From Tepidisphaeraceae bacterium (lineage in GTDB: Bacteria > Planctomycetota > Phycisphaerae > Tepidisphaerales > Tepidisphaeraceae): a stretch of DNA of 7,238 bases. Shown piece by piece: positions 7,173 through 7,238 of the stretch. Made by a program: the position numbers and the translations under genes. Positions within the stretch are counted from its first letter, which is position 1, and every line of letters begins with the position of its first letter. The stretch spans positions 1 through 7,238 of the forward strand of contig JANWHF010000281.1 of NCBI GenBank assembly GCA_025450555.1, in the 5' to 3' direction. Below the pieces are notes generated by a model. It was not told the DNA's origin, did not search any database, and was given only the letters and a program-made list of their open reading frames with translations.

Positions 7173-7238
7173 TTATTTCGCCTCTGGCGATTGGGCGTGC
7201 CCAACCAGCACCGGCAGGCGAACGACGAACGTCGTGCC
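7173..7238 (-). CDS. C-terminal end of a probable second histidine kinase (partial)
   Basis: The minus-strand frame is open from the window edge for 21 codons and stops at TAA (7175-7173). The peptide begins GTTFVVRLPVL, which matches the last beta strand of HATPase_c domains (G-T-x-F-x-V-x-L-P) and parallels GATFSVRIPL at residues 741-750 of the neighbouring kinase. About ten residues follow (ending SPEAK), so no receiver domain lies after the ATPase in this protein. It is codirectional with the hybrid kinase and ends 79 bp before that gene's ATG, suggesting a shared signalling cluster. The identification rests on a short motif; the rest of the gene is outside the window. Confidence 0.7.
   Translation of the reverse strand, partial: GTTFVVRLPVLVGHAQSPEAK

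Overview
The window looks like ordinary chromosomal DNA from a moderately GC-rich Gram-negative bacterium. My best guess is a planctomycete of the Phycisphaerae/Tepidisphaeraceae type. This guess rests on the Thr-Thr-Gln-Pro-Ala stretch directly after the signal peptide of the secreted coiled-coil protein, a habit I associate with that group, and on the mix of genes. No rRNA or other marker gene is present to settle the taxonomy. There is no sign of phage, plasmid, insertion sequence, CRISPR array or tRNA.

Layout from left to right. Positions 1-711 (+) hold the 3' part of purK, encoding the ATP-grasp N5-carboxyaminoimidazole ribonucleotide synthase of purine biosynthesis; its start lies outside the window. 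Positions 712-908 are intergenic and contain a perfect 23-bp inverted repeat with a 17-nt loop (728-790). Positions 909-3050 (+) encode an exported S9 family serine peptidase related to prolyl oligopeptidase. Positions 3132-4361 (+) encode a Sec-exported, Ala/Glu/Lys-rich coiled-coil protein of unknown function, behind a plausible sigma-70-like promoter. A 32-bp convergent gap follows, overlapped by a 13-bp tandem duplication. Positions 4394-7093 (-) encode a membrane hybrid sensor kinase (CHASE, PAS, HisKA, HATPase_c, receiver) with a near-ideal Shine-Dalgarno. At the right edge, 7173-7238 (-) is the last 21 codons of another gene, whose sequence looks like the end of a second histidine-kinase ATPase domain.

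The genes do not form one obvious pathway. purK is housekeeping. The peptidase and the coiled-coil protein are both predicted to leave the cytoplasm and lie 81 bp apart on the same strand, so they may be partly co-transcribed. The two kinase genes on the opposite strand lie 79 bp apart and probably belong to one signalling cluster; any partner regulator must lie outside the window. I see no clearly new biological system. The points most worth a second look are the large palindrome after purK, the possible Wzz/GumC-like fold of the anchor-less secreted coiled-coil protein, the altered specificity region of the peptidase, and the tandem kinase arrangement.
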